A stretch of DNA of 7,996 nt from an uncultured Lachnospiraceae bacterium (GTDB lineage Bacteria; Bacillota; Clostridia; Lachnospirales; Lachnospiraceae): assembly GCA_947653315.1 (NCBI GenBank), contig CANTGP010000128.1:1-7996 (forward strand), written 5' to 3'. The first letter of the stretch is position 1; each line of letters opens with the position of its first letter. A program made the position numbers and the translations under genes. The notes below the pieces were generated by a model, which had not been told where the DNA came from, searched no databases, and saw only the letters and a program-made list of their open reading frames with translations. Positions 5,460 through 7,996 of the stretch are shown here, piece after piece.

Positions 5460-7073
5460 ATGGAAAAATATACCGGAAAAAGCGTACTGAAAGGAATTGC
5501 CATAGGCAGGATTTACTGGTACCGGAAGCAGGAGTACCGGGTGGAAAAGGTGGAAACGGCGGACAGCGAAGCGGAAAAAAAGAGGTTTGCCGATGCCTTG
5601 GAAACCGCCAAGGAACAGTTAAGCGGGCTTTATGAGGAGACGCTTGCCCGAGTGGGCGAAGACCACGCAATGATTTTTGACATACATAAAATGCTTTTGG
5701 AAGACGGGGATTATCTTGATACGGTGAACGGTGTGCTTGAGGAAGGATTCAATGCGGAATATGCCGTGGAGACTGCCCAAAACCAGTTTGCGGAGCTTTT
5801 CGCATCCATGGAGGACGAATATATGCGGGCGAGGGCGGCCGATATACGGGACGTTTCCAAAAGGGTCATCCGCATCCTTGCAGGTATCCCGGAAGACGGT
5901 ATTTTGGCGGACGGACCGGTTATTGTGGCGGCGGATGATTTAACGCCCAGCGAGACGGTGAAAATGGATAAAAATAAAATCCTTGCTTTCGTGACGGCAA
6001 AAGGATCTTCCAATTCCCATACGGCGATACTGGCAAGAAGCATGAACCTTCCGGCCCTTGTCAGCACGGGCATTTCCGACTGGGAAGCCATGGACGGTAA
6101 AATAGGGGTAGTGGACGGTTTTGGCGGGGAATTCCTTGTAGAACCGGAACAGGAACTCCTGGATGAAATGATACACCGTAAAAACCAGTGGGTGGCCGAC
6201 TTAAAAGCGTTGGAACAGTTAAAGGGAAAAGACAATGTGACCGGCGACGGCAGGCGGATTGACGTTTTCGCCAATATCGGCAAGGTGGAAGACGCGGACG
6301 GGGCGTTAGAGGCGGACGCCGGGGGAATCGGACTGTTCCGCAGCGAGTTCCTTTATCTTGGCAGGGACAGTTTCCCGACGGAGGAAGAACAGTTTATCAG
6401 TTATAAGTCCGTGCTTGAGAAAATGGGGGATAAAAAGGTTGTGATCCGCACGCTGGACATTGGCGCCGATAAAAAAGTGGATTATTTCCATTTGGACGAG
6501 GAAGACAATCCGGCATTGGGGTACCGTGCCATCCGAATCTGCCTGGACCGTCCGGAAATTTTCATGACACAATTGCGGGCCATTTTCCGTGCTTCGGCTT
6601 ACGGCAGGGTGGCGATTATGTTCCCCATGGTAGTGTCGGTGAGCGAAGTAAAGAGAATTAAGGAGATTGTGGGACAGGTAAAACAGGATCTTTCCGCGGA
6701 AGGCCATCCCATGGGGGAAGTGGAACTTGGGATTATGGTGGAAACGCCAGCGGCAGCCCTGATTTCCGGTGACTTGGCAAAGGAGGTCGATTTCTTCAGC
6801 ATTGGGACGAATGACTTAACGCAGTATACTTTGGCGGTGGACAGACAGAACCAAAAGCTGGAGGCAACCTGTGACACGCACCATCCTGCCATCCTTGAAT
6901 TAATACGGATGACGGTGGAAAATGCGCATAAGGAAGGAATATGGGCGGGAATCTGCGGGGAACTGGCGGCGGATACGGATTTAACGGAGACATTCCTTTC
7001 CATGGGAGTGGATGAACTGAGCGTTTCGGCTTCTTCCGTACTCAAAGTACGAAAGGCGGTCAGGGACCTCTAA
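5460..7073 (+). CDS. ptsI: PTS Enzyme I, phosphoenolpyruvate-protein phosphotransferase
   Basis: The first PTS enzyme: it takes phosphate from PEP onto a histidine and passes it to HPr in the cytoplasm. It has 537 residues, within the shorter clostridial range and some 30-40 below E. coli, with the chain ending soon after the barrel. Domains in order are: an N-terminal helical HPr-binding and swivelling domain (1 to about 225) with DDLTPSE (159-165) and the phosphorylated H187 in SNSHTAILAR; a linker helix; and the PEP-binding TIM barrel (about 260-537). The barrel holds R294 (GIGLFRSEF), R330 (RTLDIGADK), E428 (MVETPAAAL), D452 (GTNDLTQY) and active-site C499 (GICGELAAD). The phospho-loop GSSNSHTA differs from the commoner GGRTSHTA, but the histidine is kept. 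AAGGAG (5446-5451) sits 8 nt before the ATG. HPr follows 43 nt later. Confidence 0.97.
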   Translation: MEKYTGKSVLKGIAIGRIYWYRKQEYRVEKVETADSEAEKKRFADALETAKEQLSGLYEETLARVGEDHAMIFDIHKMLLEDGDYLDTVNGVLEEGFNAEYAVETAQNQFAELFASMEDEYMRARAADIRDVSKRVIRILAGIPEDGILADGPVIVAADDLTPSETVKMDKNKILAFVTAKGSSNSHTAILARSMNLPALVSTGISDWEAMDGKIGVVDGFGGEFLVEPEQELLDEMIHRKNQWVADLKALEQLKGKDNVTGDGRRIDVFANIGKVEDADGALEADAGGIGLFRSEFLYLGRDSFPTEEEQFISYKSVLEKMGDKKVVIRTLDIGADKKVDYFHLDEEDNPALGYRAIRICLDRPEIFMTQLRAIFRASAYGRVAIMFPMVVSVSEVKRIKEIVGQVKQDLSAEGHPMGEVELGIMVETPAAALISGDLAKEVDFFSIGTNDLTQYTLAVDRQNQKLEATCDTHHPAILELIRMTVENAHKEGIWAGICGELAADTDLTETFLSMGVDELSVSASSVLKVRKAVRDL

Positions 7074-7103
7074 AAAATAAATGGAATAACAAAACAGGCT
7101 GAC

Positions 7104-7119
7104 AGGAGGTGGGGCGATG
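7104..7119 (+). promoter_or_regulatory. Very strong Shine-Dalgarno of the HPr gene
   Basis: AGGAGGTGG (7104-7112) is a near-perfect complement to the 16S rRNA tail, with GGAGG 7 nt before the ATG at 7117. It is the best ribosome site in the window, in line with HPr usually being made in excess over Enzyme I. Confidence 0.85.
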
Positions 7120-7374
7120 AAAGAATTTGAATTTACCGTAAAAGACCCGGTGGGACTTCATGCAAGACCGGCAGGGCTTTTGGTCAAGGAGGCGGCAAAG
7201 TTTGGGAGCAGTATTACCGTAAGCGGTAACGGAAAGAGTGCGGATGCCAAAAAGCTGATCCAGCTTATGAGTCTCGGCATTAAACAGGGAATGACGGTTT
7301 CCTGCCGGATGGAAGGGGAAGACGAGGAAGCGGCATGCGCGGCAATGCAGGAATTCCTGGAAGGGAATTTATAG
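7117..7374 (+). CDS. ptsH: HPr phosphocarrier protein lacking regulatory Ser46
   Basis: The small phosphocarrier between Enzyme I and the IIA proteins, 85 residues, the normal length. The catalytic site is intact: H15 and R17 in VGLHARPAGLL (12-22), followed by the usual beta-alpha pattern and MSLGIKQG (51-58). In Gram-positive HPr, Ser46 lies in a K-S-I-M type motif and is phosphorylated by HPr kinase; HPr-Ser46-P then works with CcpA in catabolite repression. Aligned without gaps from H15 to MSLGI, this protein has Lys at position 46 (ADAKKLIQLMSLG). Serines at 41 and 52 are not at the regulatory position. So it should carry out sugar phosphotransfer but not the standard Ser46 signal. It could be a specialised paralogue (Crh- or NPr-like), though H15 and its place beside ptsI argue that it is a working HPr. 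Confidence 0.95.
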   Translation: MKEFEFTVKDPVGLHARPAGLLVKEAAKFGSSITVSGNGKSADAKKLIQLMSLGIKQGMTVSCRMEGEDEEAACAAMQEFLEGNL

Positions 7375-7466
7375 GTACGGAATGGCAGAAAGAAGGAAAA
7401 GGGGAAGGTTACGGAAAGACGGCTTAAAAATAAGAAATTAGCAAAAACGGATTGGGGGTAAAACTT

Positions 7467-7996
7467 ATGATGAAATATTTGCAGAAATTAGGTAAGGCTT
7501 TGATGTTACCCGTGGCGTGTCTGCCAATCTGCGGTATCCTGATGGGACTCGGATATGCGCTTTGTAAACAGACGATGCAGGGGGGCGAGATTTCGGGATT
7601 CGTGAATCTGCTCGGTTTCTTTTTGGTGAAGGCAGGCGGTGCGTTAATCGATAATATGGCGCTTTTGTTTGTAATCGGCGTCGGCGTCGGCATGGCGGAT
7701 GACCATGACGGTACGGCGGGGCTGGCATCCCTTGCCGCATGGCTGATGATTACGAACCTGCTGGCAGTAGGGAATGTGACGACAATGTTCCCGTCCATCG
7801 CGGAAGACGTAAATAAAACGCTGGCATTTTCGGCGATTGCGAACCCGTTTATCGGTATTCTGTCCGGTATCATCGGCTCTTTGTGTTACAATAAGTTTAA
7901 GTCAACGAAACTGCCGGATTGGATGTCGTTCTTCAGCGGGAAACGGTGTGTGGCGATTATTTCCGGCGTGGTGTCCATCGTTGTGGCGGCTATCCT
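7467..7996 (+). CDS. PTS IIC permease, glucose/N-acetylglucosamine family (3' end missing)
   Basis: The membrane channel subunit of a glucose-superfamily PTS permease, cut by the right edge after 176 residues. The start MMKYLQKLGKALMLPVACLP (1-20) is the classic IIC amphipathic entry and first membrane helix. KAGGALIDNMALLFVIGVGVGMADD (55-79) and LPDWMSFFSGKR (149-160) match the family, more closely NagE-like proteins as I remember them, where the motif is LPDFLSFFGGKRF. Residues about 98-120 (LLAVGNVTTMFPS onward) form a longer loop than I expect in NagE. The start is supported by GGGGG (7454-7458) 8 nt before ATG 7467; ATG 7470 is an alternative. It follows HPr by 92 nt with no terminator seen. 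IIB is not in view, either fused at the missing C terminus or in a later gene. The substrate (glucose, N-acetylglucosamine, maltose-type) cannot be settled here. Confidence 0.92.
   Translation, partial: MMKYLQKLGKALMLPVACLPICGILMGLGYALCKQTMQGGEISGFVNLLGFFLVKAGGALIDNMALLFVIGVGVGMADDHDGTAGLASLAAWLMITNLLAVGNVTTMFPSIAEDVNKTLAFSAIANPFIGILSGIIGSLCYNKFKSTKLPDWMSFFSGKRCVAIISGVVSIVVAAI

Noticed and set aside
5711..6283. A 190-codon open frame on the - strand opposite ptsI
   Set aside because: It is opposite conserved Enzyme I sequence including H187, with a Ser-rich product and no motif or ribosome site.
1..7996. CRISPR arrays, insertion sequences, attachment sites, tRNA or rRNA genes
   Set aside because: I looked for spaced direct repeats, terminal inverted repeats, transposase or integrase motifs and tRNA-like folds and saw none.

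Overview
The window looks like Gram-positive chromosome from a clostridial organism, most likely a Lachnospiraceae-type gut anaerobe. The basis is the gene content: an ASKHA-type corrinoid activator, a DUF1576 membrane protein and a LicT/BglG-family antiterminator with its RNA target. Strong purine-rich Shine-Dalgarno sites and a moderately high GC content fit this. Species identity is inference. All eight convincing genes lie on the + strand; nearly every other open frame is an antisense or off-frame shadow.

Left part (1-3711): a gene for an ASKHA/RACo-like ATPase, probably cut at its 5' end by the window edge; a DUF1576 polytopic membrane protein with an internal duplication; a small soluble protein of unknown function starting 2 nt after it; and a membrane-anchored or secreted NodB-type polysaccharide deacetylase with a complete active site. 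No clear terminator separates these genes.

Middle (3712-4004): an AT-rich regulatory region. It has a near-consensus extended -10 promoter, a 28-nt RAT (ribonucleic antiterminator), and a long terminator hairpin with a U-tract that shares nine bases with the RAT stem. This is a BglG/LicT switch that can be read base by base.

Right part (4005-7996): a phosphotransferase (PTS) operon in the order antiterminator, IIA(Glc), Enzyme I, HPr, and a glucose/N-acetylglucosamine-type IIC cut by the right edge. Phosphate would flow PEP -> EI (H187) -> HPr (H15) -> IIA (H84) -> IIB (not seen) -> sugar entering through IIC. The antiterminator sits behind its own RAT/terminator, so the general PTS enzymes appear to be under substrate-linked antitermination.

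The main oddities are in how this PTS is regulated. The antiterminator keeps both PRD1 histidines (H100, H159) but has Asp and Asn at the two PRD2 positions (D206, N269). HPr has Lys where the regulatory Ser46 normally lies. Both changes point the same way: loss of HPr-based regulatory inputs, with phosphotransfer chemistry kept. I see no CRISPR array, mobile element, tRNA or rRNA, and no clearly new multi-gene system. The DUF1576 plus small-protein pair is the least characterised part.
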